64,000 nt of DNA from Streptomyces sp. CG4 (GCF_041080655.1 NZ_CP163525.1:5270001-5334000); one strand, 5' to 3'. Positions 1 to 8,349 are shown, counted from the first letter of the stretch. Numbers and translations are program-made. Notes: generated by a model from the sequence alone, not told the origin.

Positions 1-1
1 C

Positions 2-241
2 CTTCCGGTGGCCGTGCGCGACGGCGAGACCGGGTTCCTGGTCCCCGGCCACAATCCCGCCGACTACGCGCGCGTGCTGGGCCGTTTCGCCGACGAGCCG
101 GCCCTCGCCGCGACCATGGGCCGGGCCGCCGCCCGGCACGCGCGGTCCTTCGGCTGGGACCGGGCGGCCGCCTCGACCGCCGACGTCTACACGGCCGCGA
201 CCCAGTCGCACCGCCGTCGCGTACGCTCCCATCATGGGTGA
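2..241 (+). CDS. mshA: D-inositol-3-phosphate glycosyltransferase MshA, C-terminal end (partial)
   Basis: Only the last ~79 residues are in the window; the gene begins upstream of base 1. The segment reads as the end of a GT4-type glycosyltransferase, with the RDGETGFLV motif that follows the donor-binding Glu region in this family and a closing helix containing W and RAA. MshA adds GlcNAc to inositol-3-phosphate, the first step of mycothiol synthesis. The assignment rests on this motif and on the downstream order (YbjN-like, gpmA, phoU/phoRP), which matches mshA neighbourhoods in actinobacteria. The stop overlaps the next gene's ATG by 8 bases, implying translational coupling. Another GT4 enzyme cannot be excluded from so short a piece. 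Confidence 0.75.
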   Translation, partial: LPVAVRDGETGFLVPGHNPADYARVLGRFADEPALAATMGRAAARHARSFGWDRAAASTADVYTAATQSHRRRVRSHHG

Positions 242-734
242 TGTCGAGAAGGCGGCGCAGGTCATCGAGGGGGTCCTGAAGGACGCCGAAGTGGAGTGGG
301 AGAGCCCCGAGCCCGGAAACTACGTGGTCAAGCTCCCCGGTACGCGCAAGCTCTCCACGACGGTCTCCTTCCTCGTCGGCCGCCACTCCCTCTCGCTCAA
401 CGCCTTCGTCGTCCGGCACCCCGACGAGAACGAGGCGGGCGTCCACCGCTGGCTCCTGGAGCGCAACCTCAAGCTGTACGGCGTGAGTTACGCCGTCGAC
501 CGCTTGGGCGACATCTACGTCACCGCCCGTCTGCCGCTCGCCTCCGTCACCCCGGACGAGATCGACCGCCTCCTCGGCCAGGTCCTGGAGGCGGCCGACG
601 GAGCCTTCAACACCCTGCTGGAGATGGGCTTCGCCTCCTCGATCCGCAAGGAGTACGCCTGGCGGGTGTCCCGCGGCGAGTCCACACGCAACCTGGACGC
701 GTTCCGGCATCTGATCGAGCGCCCCGCCGACTGA
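234..734 (+). CDS. YbjN-domain protein
   Basis: 166 residues. The fold pattern is that of YbjN/type III chaperone-like proteins: N-terminal helix, then strands (NYVVKLPGTRKL, TVSFLVGRHSLSLNAFVVR), a helix with RWLLERN, a strand pair and a long C-terminal helix. No catalytic motif is visible. It is translationally coupled to mshA and lies in the mshA–YbjN–gpmA order also seen in mycobacteria (mshA, Rv0487, gpm1), which supports the family call. Its biochemical role is unknown; a chaperone-like or regulatory role is inference only. Confidence 0.85.
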   Translation: MGDVEKAAQVIEGVLKDAEVEWESPEPGNYVVKLPGTRKLSTTVSFLVGRHSLSLNAFVVRHPDENEAGVHRWLLERNLKLYGVSYAVDRLGDIYVTARLPLASVTPDEIDRLLGQVLEAADGAFNTLLEMGFASSIRKEYAWRVSRGESTRNLDAFRHLIERPAD

Positions 735-735
735 C

Positions 736-1614
736 TCACCGCCGTTTTCCGGGTGCGGGAGCCGTGCGCGAGCCGCCGCGATAGCGCCCCGGTGTCACCC
801 CGACCAACTTCCTGAAGTGCCGGGTGAGATGGGCCTGGTCGTAGAACCCGGTGGCCGAGGCCACCTCGCCCGGTGCCAGGCCGTCCAGCAGCAGCCGCCG
901 GGCCCGCCCGACCCGCCGCGACATCAGGTACTGGTGCGGGGCGATGCCGTACGCGCCGCTGAACGCCCGTACCAGATGGGCGGGATGGGCGTGCAGCAGC
1001 CGCGCCGCCTCCGCCAGCGAGACACCGTCGACGACCCGGGCGTCGAGCAGTTCCCGCAGCCGCCGGCCGAGCACCGGGTCCGGGCGGTGCGGCGGTACGT
1101 TCGTGCGCCGCCGCAGATGGTCCCGCAGCCGCTCCCCGACGAGGGTCAGCCGGCTCTCCGCCTCCAGTTCGTCACCGGGCCGGGCGAGGGCGGAGTGCAG
1201 CCGCCCGACGCGCTGCCGCAGCAGCGGATCGCGCAGATCGGGGGTGTCGACGGCGGCGCCGATCAGGTCCTCGCCCAGCCGGCTGCCGTCGAGGTAGACG
1301 ACGCGCTTGCGGAAGCCGTCCGGAGTGGCGGGCGAGCCGTTGTGCGGTACGTGCGGCGGCAGCAGTGAGACGGTGTCCAGCGGGGTGCTGTGCTCATGCC
1401 GATCGAGGTCGTACCGTACGGCCCCGTCGTCCACGATGAGCAGCGTCCAGGCGTCGTGGACGTGCATCGGGTAGGCGTACTCGGTGAAGTGGGCGTGGAA
1501 GACCTCCACGACACCCGGGATGCGCGGGCGCCAGGCGGAGACTTCCTGCTGGTCGGCGGCCACGCAAAGAACGTACAAGACCGGCCGCCGGTCCGCCCGG
1601 CAGTCTCGCTGCAT
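736..1614 (-). CDS. AraC-family transcriptional regulator
   Basis: 292 residues from the ATG at 1614. The N-terminal half is a cupin-like sensor (FHAHFTEYAYPMHVHDAW is typical of AraC sensor domains). The C-terminal ~100 residues carry the two AraC helix-turn-helix units, with SLAEAARLLHAHPAHLVRAF and the signature ending DQAHLTRHFRKLVGVTPGRY. The ATG overlaps the ATG of the divergent DUF2000 gene (a shared CATG), so one of the two starts is probably wrong or both mRNAs are leaderless. A GTG about 20 codons in is an alternative. The divergent layout suggests it controls its neighbour. The ligand is unknown. Confidence 0.85.
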   Translation of the reverse strand: MQRDCRADRRPVLYVLCVAADQQEVSAWRPRIPGVVEVFHAHFTEYAYPMHVHDAWTLLIVDDGAVRYDLDRHEHSTPLDTVSLLPPHVPHNGSPATPDGFRKRVVYLDGSRLGEDLIGAAVDTPDLRDPLLRQRVGRLHSALARPGDELEAESRLTLVGERLRDHLRRRTNVPPHRPDPVLGRRLRELLDARVVDGVSLAEAARLLHAHPAHLVRAFSGAYGIAPHQYLMSRRVGRARRLLLDGLAPGEVASATGFYDQAHLTRHFRKLVGVTPGRYRGGSRTAPAPGKRR

Positions 1615-2053
1615 GAACACCGAACCGATCCCCACCGAGCCCGTCCGCTTCGACACGAAGATCGCCGTACTGCTGCGCGCGGACCTGGAGCCCTGGCAGC
1701 GCCTGAATGTCACCGCGTTCCTGGTCAGCGGCCTCGGCAGCCAGGTCCCGGAGGTGATCGGCGAGCCGTACGAGGACGCGGACGGCGTCGGCTACCTCCC
1801 CATGTTCCGCCAGCCGGTGCTGGTCTTCGAGGGCTCCAAGGAGACCCTGAAGGCGGCCCACGGCAGGGCACTGAGCCGCGCCCTGCCCCGCGCCGTCTTC
1901 ACCTCGGACCTGTTCACGACGGGCAACGACCGCGACAACCGCGCGGCCGTGCGGGCCGTACCGACCGCCGAGCTGGACCTGGTGGGGCTGGCGGTGTACG
2001 GCCCGCGGGGCGGGGTGGACAAGGTCCTCAAGGGCGCCCGGATGCATCCGTGA
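1613..2053 (+). CDS. DUF2000 family protein
   Basis: 146 residues, starting at the ATG at 1613. The sequence FDTKIAVLLRADLEPWQRLNVTAFL and the later PVLVFEG and DLVGLAVYGP segments are typical of DUF2000, whose members are often found beside AraC/Lrp regulators. No catalytic residues can be named. There is no clear Shine-Dalgarno sequence before the ATG, so a leaderless transcript is possible. The AraC regulator on the opposite strand begins at overlapping bases and is the likely regulator. Function is unknown. Confidence 0.8.
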   Translation: MNTEPIPTEPVRFDTKIAVLLRADLEPWQRLNVTAFLVSGLGSQVPEVIGEPYEDADGVGYLPMFRQPVLVFEGSKETLKAAHGRALSRALPRAVFTSDLFTTGNDRDNRAAVRAVPTAELDLVGLAVYGPRGGVDKVLKGARMHP

Positions 2054-2068
2054 GGCCCCCGGTCCGGG

Positions 2069-2542
2069 TCAGTCGAACATGCCCGGCTGGTAGTCGCCGG
2101 CGGGCTGCTGGACGACGACATTGACGCGGTTGTACGCGTTGATCAGGGCGATCAGCGCGACGAGCGCGGCGAGCTGGTCCTCGTCGTAGTGCTTGGCGGC
2201 GTTCGCCCAGACCTCGTCCGGGACACCGCCCGCCGCGTCGGCGATGCGGGTGCCCTGCTCCGTCAGCTCCAGCGCGGCGCGCTCGGCGTCCGTGAACACC
2301 TTGGCCTCCCGCCAGGCCGCGATCATGTGCAGCCGCTGCGCGGTCTCCCCGGCGGCGGTGGCGTCCTTGGTGTGCATGTCGGTGCAGAACCCGCACCCGT
2401 TGATCTGGCTGGCCCGGATCTTCACCAGTTCCTGCGTCGCGGCCGGCAGGGCGGAGTCCGAGACCACCTTCCCCGCCGAGTTGATGTACCTGAAGAACTT
2501 GCTGGTGACAGGGTTGGCGAAGAGGTTCAGACGGGCGTCCAT
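2069..2542 (-). CDS. Carboxymuconolactone decarboxylase / AhpD-like protein
   Basis: 157 residues. An AhpD-type redox motif, CGFCTDMH (C50, C53, H57), lies in the central helical core, preceded by LVKIRASQINGC, as in alkylhydroperoxidase-like CMD proteins. Such proteins reduce peroxides through a CxxC pair or act as small-molecule decarboxylases; the CxxC-x3-H favours peroxidase-like chemistry. The C-terminal helices (ALVALIALINAYNRVNV) match the family. It is convergent with the DUF2000 gene, with 15 bases between stops. The substrate is unknown. Confidence 0.9.
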   Translation of the reverse strand: MDARLNLFANPVTSKFFRYINSAGKVVSDSALPAATQELVKIRASQINGCGFCTDMHTKDATAAGETAQRLHMIAAWREAKVFTDAERAALELTEQGTRIADAAGGVPDEVWANAAKHYDEDQLAALVALIALINAYNRVNVVVQQPAGDYQPGMFD

Positions 2543-2926
2543 GGCGTGCTCCTGTGTGATGTCCGGTCGCTGCTGACTACACCCCTCTGACGAAACGGGC
2601 CGGGAGGATGTGACGTGGGGCGAATGTGACGCCGGTCACTCGCGGGTGAGGGCGAGGGCGAGGGCACGGCCGCGGGTGCGGGCTGGGGCCTTTTCCATGA
2701 TCAAGGGTTTACCCGCTTCTCGTTGTGCCCGGCCGACCGTGTGGCTAGCGTTCAGCCCGCGGCGCATGAAACAAGCAGGCAGCTCATGAACGGCTCATGA
2801 AAGAGCCGGAACATCCTGAGCGGTCCGAGCGCGTCCCCCACTTCATGGCGCATCCGCCGACCCCTGCCACATGACTCTCATGGGCAGGCCAGTCGTCTCC
2901 GTCGTCACACACAGAAGGGCGGATCC
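2543..2926. other. Intergenic region holding the promoter and leader of the secreted protease
   Basis: 384 bases without a convincing gene. The right half holds a good vegetative promoter match (2723–2751, listed separately) and a roughly 170-base leader with repeated CTCATGAA-like words. The left half has a GA-rich stretch and no clear signal. Confidence 0.5.
2723..2751 (+). promoter_or_regulatory. Candidate vegetative promoter of the protease gene
   Basis: TTGTGC (2723–2728) and TAGCGT (2746–2751) are separated by exactly 17 bases, a good match to the Streptomyces HrdB-type consensus TTGAC-N17-TAnnnT. Transcription would begin about 165 bases before the TTG start codon. Confidence 0.5.
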
Positions 2927-4909
2927 TTGCGCTCAAGGACCGAACGTTCCACCTCCGAGCCGGACAGCGGGCCGAGACACCGGGCGGTGTCCGCAGCCGC
3001 ACTGCTGTCCGCCGCGGCACTGATATCCGGCGTGGGACTCACGACGACCGCGTTCGCGGCCGGATCGTCGGCAGCTTCGGCGGCCCACGCCAGACACCTG
3101 TGCGCGCACGCCACCACACCCGGCCATGTGGCGTGTCTGGCGGAGGCCCGCACCGACGTCGTCCAGCACCTGACCGTCGGCCCCCACACCACTCCGTCCG
3201 GCTACGGTCCCGCGGACCTGCAGAGCGCCTACAACCTGCCGTCCGCGACGGCCGGTTCGGGCCGGACCGTGGCGATCGTCGACGCCATGGACGACCCCAC
3301 GGCCGAGTCCGACCTCGCCGCCTACCGGTCCCAGTACGGCCTTCCCGCCTGCACCACCGCCAACGGCTGCTTCCACAAGGTCAACCAGACCGGCGGCACC
3401 ACCTACCCGAGCGCCGACTCGGGCTGGGCCGGTGAGATCTCCCTCGACCTCGACATGGTCAGCGCGGTCTGCCCGCAGTGCCACATCACGCTCGTCGAGG
3501 CCTCCTCCACGAGCATGACCGACATCGGCACGGCCGAGAACGAGGCCGTCGCCCTCGGCGCCAAGTACGTCTCCAACTCCTTCGGCGGCTCCGAGGACCC
3601 GTCCGAGACCACCGCCGACGTCCAGTACTTCAACCACCCCGGCGTCGCCATCACCGTCAGCGCGGGAGACAGCGGCTACGGCGCCCAGTACCCGGCCTCC
3701 TCCCCCTACGTCACCGCGGTCGGCGGCACTTCGCTCAGCCACGCGAGCAACTCCCGCGGCTGGAGCGAGTCGGTGTGGTCCACCGGCAGCACCGACGGCA
3801 CCGGATCCGGCTGCTCCGCCGACGAGGCCAAGCCCACCTGGCAGCCGGACACCGGCTGCACCCGCCGCACGGTCGCGGACGTCTCGGCGGTCGCCGACCC
3901 GGCCACCGGCGTCGCGGTCTACGACACCACCGGGGCCTCCGGCTGGAACGTCTACGGCGGCACCAGCGCCTCCTCGCCCATCATCGCGGCCACCTACGCC
4001 CTCGCCGGCACCCCGACCGCGAACAGCTACCCGTCCTCGTACCCCTACGGCCACACGTCGGCCCTGAACGACGTCACCACCGGCGCCGACGGCACCTGCT
4101 CCCCGAGTTACCTCTGCACCGCCGGCACCGGCTACGACGGCCCGACCGGCCTCGGCACGCCCAACGGCACCGCCGCCTTCACTGGCGGTGCGAACACCGT
4201 CAACTCCCTCCAGCCCGGCCGGAAGCTGACCTCCGGCCAGCGGCTGAGCAGCGCGAACATCACCCTGTCCATGGGCAGCGACGGCAACCTGGTCGCGTAC
4301 CTGAAGACGAACGGAACGAGCGGCAGCGGTCCGGCGATCTGGTCCACCGGCACCTCGGGCCACTCCGGCGCGTACGCGTACATGCAGAGCGACGGCAACC
4401 TGGTGGTCTACTCCAGCACCGGCACCGCCCTGTGGTCCAGCCACACCTCCGGCCACAGCGGGGCGTACTTCCTGGTGCAGGACGACGGCAACCTGGTGGT
4501 GTACTCCAGCACCGGCAGCGCCCTGTGGTCGGACGGCACCTACATGCGGTCGGCGACGATCGGTTCGGGACAGAAGCTCTACGGCGGCTGGTGGGCCCAG
4601 GCCAAGTACACCCGACTGGTGGTGCAGCCGGACGGCAACGTCGTGCTGTACCGCAAGCGCGACGGCAAGGCGCTCTGGTCCACCGGCACCTACGGCCACT
4701 CCGGCGCCTACGCGTACATGCAGGGCGACGGCAACCTGGTGGTCTACCCGAGCAGCGGCAGCGCCCTGTGGTCCACCCACACCTCCGGCCACTCCGGCGC
4801 GTACGCCACGGAGCAGAGCGACGGCAACTTCGTCGTCTACGCGGCCTCCGGCGGCCCGGGCAAGGGCGGCGCCCTGTGGGCCAGCAACACCCGGTCGTAT
4901 CTGCCCTGA
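2927..4909 (+). CDS. Secreted sedolisin-like (S53) serine protease with C-terminal bulb-lectin repeats
   Basis: 660 residues with a TTG start preceded by GGGCGGA. A long signal peptide (residues ~20–45, ending AFA) directs export. The peptidase domain spans ~85–410. The sedolisin pattern is visible: E170xxxD174 in GEISLDLDM, oxyanion D248 in SAGDSG, and nucleophile S347 in GGTSASSP. The pro-domain usual in sedolisins is very short or absent, which is also true of several actinobacterial members. Residues ~425–660 form two B_lectin (mannose-binding bulb-lectin) domains with five QxDGNxVxY repeats, each followed by ALWS or IWST. The lectin part probably anchors the enzyme to glycans; the substrate is unknown. 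The gene stands alone with its own promoter. Confidence 0.88.
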   Translation: MRSRTERSTSEPDSGPRHRAVSAAALLSAAALISGVGLTTTAFAAGSSAASAAHARHLCAHATTPGHVACLAEARTDVVQHLTVGPHTTPSGYGPADLQSAYNLPSATAGSGRTVAIVDAMDDPTAESDLAAYRSQYGLPACTTANGCFHKVNQTGGTTYPSADSGWAGEISLDLDMVSAVCPQCHITLVEASSTSMTDIGTAENEAVALGAKYVSNSFGGSEDPSETTADVQYFNHPGVAITVSAGDSGYGAQYPASSPYVTAVGGTSLSHASNSRGWSESVWSTGSTDGTGSGCSADEAKPTWQPDTGCTRRTVADVSAVADPATGVAVYDTTGASGWNVYGGTSASSPIIAATYALAGTPTANSYPSSYPYGHTSALNDVTTGADGTCSPSYLCTAGTGYDGPTGLGTPNGTAAFTGGANTVNSLQPGRKLTSGQRLSSANITLSMGSDGNLVAYLKTNGTSGSGPAIWSTGTSGHSGAYAYMQSDGNLVVYSSTGTALWSSHTSGHSGAYFLVQDDGNLVVYSSTGSALWSDGTYMRSATIGSGQKLYGGWWAQAKYTRLVVQPDGNVVLYRKRDGKALWSTGTYGHSGAYAYMQGDGNLVVYPSSGSALWSTHTSGHSGAYATEQSDGNFVVYAASGGPGKGGALWASNTRSYLP

Positions 4910-5282
4910 CCGAGGGCCACAACGGAATCTGCACAGTGCGTACGCAACCACGGAACGGTCCGGTGCCGTTGGTGCCGAGTTGTCCGAACCGCTGCGGCGG
5001 TGGCAAGAGCTGTGACCCGCCTGTGGGGCGCCGCATGTGGAGAAACCGCCCCGGAAGCGTGACCGCGCCCGCACGGATGGGGCACGCGGCGGGGCAACTG
5101 ACCCGGGCCGGGCTGCGGTTGGGTGGCTGCCCGGCGCACTCCGTGGTTTGATCGCTCGCACCGCCGGGATCGCGCCACCTGTCCTGAACCAGGACGGCGC
5201 ACGCCTGCGGCCGCGGCCCACCGTCTGTCCCCCGGCGGTGCCGCTTCCCCTTGTGGACCATCACGCGAAGGGCAGTTTCCCC
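4910..5282 (+). other. Intergenic region before the small double-glycine-leader peptide
   Basis: 373 bases with no supported gene. Long open frames here are extensions of neighbouring frames without good starts. A Shine-Dalgarno-like AAGGGCA lies near 5269. No strong promoter hexamers or terminator hairpin were found. Confidence 0.4.
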
Positions 5283-5504
5283 ATGAACTCCGCTCACCAG
5301 CTCCAGACCGTCGAGATCTCCGACGCCGAACTCGACACCGTCGCCGGCGGCCTGATGCCCGAGCTCAGCCTCACCCTCGACAACACGACCCTCAGCAGCA
5401 CCGGCGCCCTGTCCCAGCTCAGCGCCGTCACGGGCTCCGTCACGGGCGAGGCGCTGGGCGCCCTCGGCCAGACCCACCAGGTCGGCGTGAACGCCTCCCT
5501 CTGA
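5283..5504 (+). CDS. Small peptide with double-glycine-type leader (RiPP/bacteriocin-like)
   Basis: 73 residues from the ATG at 5283. Residues 11–23 read ISDAELDTVAGG, the classic leader end (ELxxVxGG) cut by C39-type peptidase exporters in class II bacteriocins and lanthipeptides. The ~50-residue core is rich in Ser, Thr, Gly and Leu, carries no Cys and ends VGVNASL, so thioether rings cannot form. No modifying enzyme or C39 transporter is in the window; the neighbours are a secreted protease and another small secreted protein. It may be an orphan precursor, an unmodified bacteriocin-like peptide or a leader-like coincidence. A terminator follows at once. Confidence 0.6.
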   Translation: MNSAHQLQTVEISDAELDTVAGGLMPELSLTLDNTTLSSTGALSQLSAVTGSVTGEALGALGQTHQVGVNASL

Positions 5505-5523
5505 TCGTTTCGGTCACCGCACC

Positions 5524-5558
5524 CAGCCCCCTGCCGGAGGAGACTCCGGTCAGGGGGC
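5524..5558 (+). terminator. Rho-independent-type terminator after the small peptide gene
   Basis: AGCCCCCTG and CAGGGGGCT form the outer stem and CCGGAG/CTCCGG the inner stem, with a GA-rich loop. It lies 20 bases after the peptide stop. Confidence 0.75.
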
Positions 5559-5716
5559 TCGGTCGTGCCCCCTATACACCTCTTTCGGCGAGGGTGCCCA
5601 CGCGGGTGGCGCCAAGTGGGCCCCTATTCGGGTGCTTGTGTGCACGGCACCGCTTCTCGCGTGCGGGCCGGCGGCATACCTCTGGCGCAAGCACACACCG
5701 ACCGAAGGAGACGCTT

Positions 5717-5989
5717 ATGCGTGCACGTACCGTGGTGGCCGGCATCGCTCTCGCCGGGACCGTTCTGCTCGGGGGTGCGGCCCAGGCCCTCGCCGACGAC
5801 AACGACGACATGGGGAGCCCCGTCGGCAACAGCCAGGGCAGCGGGGTCATGGGCAACAACCATGGCGGCCTCATGGGAAACAGCGGAGGCGATTTCGGGA
5901 AGGGCTCGCACGGCAAGACCGATCTCGGCCCGGATGCCTCCGGATTCGGCAAGACCGGGTCCATTTTCGACCGATCCGACGCCAAGTGA
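5717..5989 (+). CDS. Small secreted Gly/Asn-rich protein
   Basis: 90 residues, ATG at 5717 with a strong GAAGGAG site. Residues 1–26 are a clear Sec signal peptide (RAR, a hydrophobic stretch, then AQALA just before DDNDD). The mature ~64 residues are rich in Gly, Asn, Ser and Asp, with repeated MGNxxGG and FGKxS/TG units and no Cys. It resembles small secreted proteins of unknown function common in Streptomyces. Nothing identifies a partner or activity. A bidirectional terminator follows. Confidence 0.8.
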   Translation: MRARTVVAGIALAGTVLLGGAAQALADDNDDMGSPVGNSQGSGVMGNNHGGLMGNSGGDFGKGSHGKTDLGPDASGFGKTGSIFDRSDAK

Positions 5990-6007
5990 CCGCTTGGCCG
6001 TGCCTTC

Positions 6008-6052
6008 ATTGCCCGCCCCGCACCATGCTGCTCACGGTGCGGGGCGGGCAAT
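6008..6052. terminator. Bidirectional terminator hairpin
   Basis: A 17-bp perfect inverted repeat (6008–6024 with 6036–6052, core GCCCGCCCCGCACC) with an 11-base loop lies between two convergent genes. Confidence 0.85.
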
Positions 6053-6070
6053 GTTCCGCAGGTGAGCCCC

Positions 6071-7327
6071 TCAGGCCGTACGGACCTCGGGCTCGGCGTC
6101 CATGGCCGGCGGAGCGGGCGCCATAGGAGTCTCCTTCGGCAGCCCCCGCATGAGCACCCCGTACCCCAGTCCCGCGACCGTCCCCACCGCGGCGCACATC
6201 CCCCACAGCCACGACGCGCCCAGATGGTCGATCACGGCGCCGGACATCAGCGGGGCGACCAGCGCGGCGACGGACCAGGACAGCGTGTAGACGCCCTGGT
6301 AGCGCCCGCGCCCGTGCACCGGGGAGAGCCGTACGACGAGTCCGGTCTGGGTCGGTGCGTTGACGATCTCGGCGAGCGTCCAGACGCACACGGTGACCAT
6401 GAAGACGCCGACCGACCCGGCGAAGGCGGTGAGCCCGAAGCCGTAGCCGGCGAGCAGCGAGGAGGCGACCAGCAGGGTGCGCGGGTCGCGGTGCTCGATG
6501 AAGCGGGTCACCGGGATCTGCAGGGCGACGATCAGGATGCCGTTGACGGCGATGGCGAGCCCGTAGTCCGCGGGCGAGAACCCGGCCCGCCCCATGGCCA
6601 CCGGCAGCCCCACGGACCCCTGCTGGAACACCAGTGCCACCAGGAAGGACAGCCCGACGACGGCCATGTACCGCCCGTCCCGCAGCACGGTCCCGAGGCT
6701 GACGGCGCTGTCCTTCTCCTTCACGTGCGCCGCGGGCCGGGACTCGGGCACCTTCAGGAAGACGACGAGCGCGCAGGCCAGGGTCATCCCGGCCTCGATC
6801 AGGAACCCGGCGAGATAGCTGAACTCGGCGATGAACCCGGCGGCCATGGAGGAGACGGCGAACCCGAGGTTGATGGCCCAGTAGTTCAGGGAGAACGCCC
6901 GCACCCGGTCCTCGGGCCGCACGATGTCGGCCATCATCGCCTGCACGGCCGGCCGGGACGCGTTGGAGGCCATGCCGACGAGGAAGGCGACGCCGGCGAT
7001 GGCGGCCGGGTCGCTCATGAAACCGAGCAGCGCGACCGAGGCGGCCGTGCTCGTCTGGGCGATGAGCAGGGTGGGCCGCCGCCCGAGCCGGTCGGCCATC
7101 ACCCCGCCGCCCAGCGAGGAGACGACACCGCCCAGTCCGTGCAGCGAGGCGACGAGACCGGCGTACGAGGCGGAGTAGCCGCGGTCGAGGGTGAGGTAGA
7201 GGGCCATGAACGTGGCCACGAAGGCGCCGAGCCGGTTGACGAGGGTGCTGGTCCACAGCCACCAGAACTCGCGGGGTAGCCCGGAGACGCTCTCCCGGGC
7301 GGCACGTCGAAGACGAGCGGCGGACAT
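6071..7327 (-). CDS. MFS transporter
   Basis: 418 residues from the ATG at 7327; an upstream in-frame ATG gives a poorer N-terminus. Twelve hydrophobic segments are apparent, with the MFS loop 2-3 signature GGVMADRLGRRP near residue 75 and an equivalent charged loop after TM8 (RFIEHRDPR). It is a drug or metabolite exporter-type family member; the substrate cannot be told from sequence. It is divergent from gpmA. The C-terminal ~25 residues are a Pro/Ala/Glu tail. Confidence 0.88.
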   Translation of the reverse strand: MSAARLRRAARESVSGLPREFWWLWTSTLVNRLGAFVATFMALYLTLDRGYSASYAGLVASLHGLGGVVSSLGGGVMADRLGRRPTLLIAQTSTAASVALLGFMSDPAAIAGVAFLVGMASNASRPAVQAMMADIVRPEDRVRAFSLNYWAINLGFAVSSMAAGFIAEFSYLAGFLIEAGMTLACALVVFLKVPESRPAAHVKEKDSAVSLGTVLRDGRYMAVVGLSFLVALVFQQGSVGLPVAMGRAGFSPADYGLAIAVNGILIVALQIPVTRFIEHRDPRTLLVASSLLAGYGFGLTAFAGSVGVFMVTVCVWTLAEIVNAPTQTGLVVRLSPVHGRGRYQGVYTLSWSVAALVAPLMSGAVIDHLGASWLWGMCAAVGTVAGLGYGVLMRGLPKETPMAPAPPAMDAEPEVRTA

Positions 7328-7505
7328 GAAAAAGGACCCCCCATGGATCACAGGACGCTCCGACAGGGCCCTGTAAGTGACGCAAGCGGTGATCACACAT
7401 TACAGCGGGGGGTTGTCAGTGGCCACTCAATTAACAGATGCCGTCAACGGTCCACCCATCGGCCGTCCGAGCAGGGCCGGGAACGCTTGGATTACGCTCT
7501 TTCCC

Positions 7506-8267
7506 ATGGCCGACGCACCGTACAAGCTGATCCTCCTCCGCCACGGCGAGAGCGAGTGGAACGCGAAGAACCTGTTCACCGGCTGGGTGGACGTCAACCT
7601 CAACGAGAAGGGCGAGAAGGAGGCAGTCCGCGGTGGCGAGCTCCTGAAGGACGCCGATCTCCTCCCCGACGTGGTCCACACGTCCCTCCAGAAGCGCGCG
7701 ATCCGCACGGCCCAGCTGGCCCTGGAGGCCGCGGACCGCCACTGGATCCCGGTCCACCGCAGCTGGCGCCTGAACGAGCGCCACTACGGCGCCCTCCAGG
7801 GCAAGGACAAGGCGGCCACGCTGGCCGAGTTCGGCGAGGAGCAGTTCATGCTCTGGCGCCGCTCCTACGACACCCCGCCGCCCCCGCTCGCGGACGACTC
7901 CGAGTTCTCCCAGGCGAACGACCCCCGCTACGCCTCCATCCCGCCGGAGCTGCGCCCGGACACGGAGTGCCTGAAGGACGTCGTCGTCCGGATGCTCCCC
8001 TACTGGTACGACGGCATCGTCCCCGACCTTCTCGACGGCCACACCGTACTGGTCGCGGCCCACGGCAACTCGCTACGCGCCCTGGTCAAGCACCTGGACG
8101 GCATCTCCGACGCCGACATCGCGGGCCTGAACATCCCGACCGGCATCCCGCTGTACTACGAACTCGACGAGAACTTCAAGCCGGTCACCCCCGGCGGCAC
8201 GTACCTCGACCCCGAGGCGGCCGCGGCGGCCATCGAGGCGGTCAAGAACCAGGGCAAGAAGAAGTAA
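7506..8267 (+). CDS. gpmA: 2,3-bisphosphoglycerate-dependent phosphoglycerate mutase
   Basis: 253 residues. The enzyme interconverts 3- and 2-phosphoglycerate in glycolysis. It shows the phosphohistidine motif LLRHGESEWN (His about residue 11), the substrate motif ERHYGALQGKDK, a PPP stretch, and the second catalytic His in VAAHGNSLRAL. Length and motifs are those of dPGM. The ATG at 7506 fits the family N-terminus; an open frame extending back to 7377 lacks family similarity. Its last codons and terminator are duplicated at 13757–13834, so this 3' end has served as an integration site. The C-terminus KNQGKKK is the part repeated. Confidence 0.97.
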   Translation: MADAPYKLILLRHGESEWNAKNLFTGWVDVNLNEKGEKEAVRGGELLKDADLLPDVVHTSLQKRAIRTAQLALEAADRHWIPVHRSWRLNERHYGALQGKDKAATLAEFGEEQFMLWRRSYDTPPPPLADDSEFSQANDPRYASIPPELRPDTECLKDVVVRMLPYWYDGIVPDLLDGHTVLVAAHGNSLRALVKHLDGISDADIAGLNIPTGIPLYYELDENFKPVTPGGTYLDPEAAAAAIEAVKNQGKKK

Positions 8268-8322
8268 ACGCCCGCGAACAAGCCCCCTACCTGCGGTTTC
8301 TCCGCTGGTAGGGGGCCTTTCG
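8245..8322 (+). repeat. Left direct repeat (attL-like): 3' end and terminator of gpmA
   Basis: 78 bases repeated at 13757–13834 with 5 mismatches; the longest identical run is 37 bases, from just after the gpmA stop codon into the terminator loop. Integrative elements often use the 3' end of a gene so that the gene is restored on insertion. Confidence 0.85.
8282..8316 (+). terminator. gpmA terminator
   Basis: GCCCCCTACC (8282–8291) pairs with GGTAGGGGGC (8307–8316), with a further GCGG/CCGC inner stem. The same hairpin is present in the right repeat at 13794–13828. Confidence 0.85.
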
Positions 8323-8328
8323 CTGCCT

Positions 8329-8349
8329 CTGGGCCGTCTCTGGGCCGTC
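8329..8349. repeat. Paired direct repeats, left end of island 1
   Basis: CTGGGCCGTC at 8329–8338 and 8340–8349 (11-base period). The same pair with the same period occurs at 13633–13653 near the right end. Confidence 0.75.

Noticed and set aside
2933..5221. 762-residue open frame opposite the protease
   Set aside because: Shadow of a high-GC gene: Val/Gly/Ala-rich, no family motif, no ribosome site. The plus-strand protease has clear domains.
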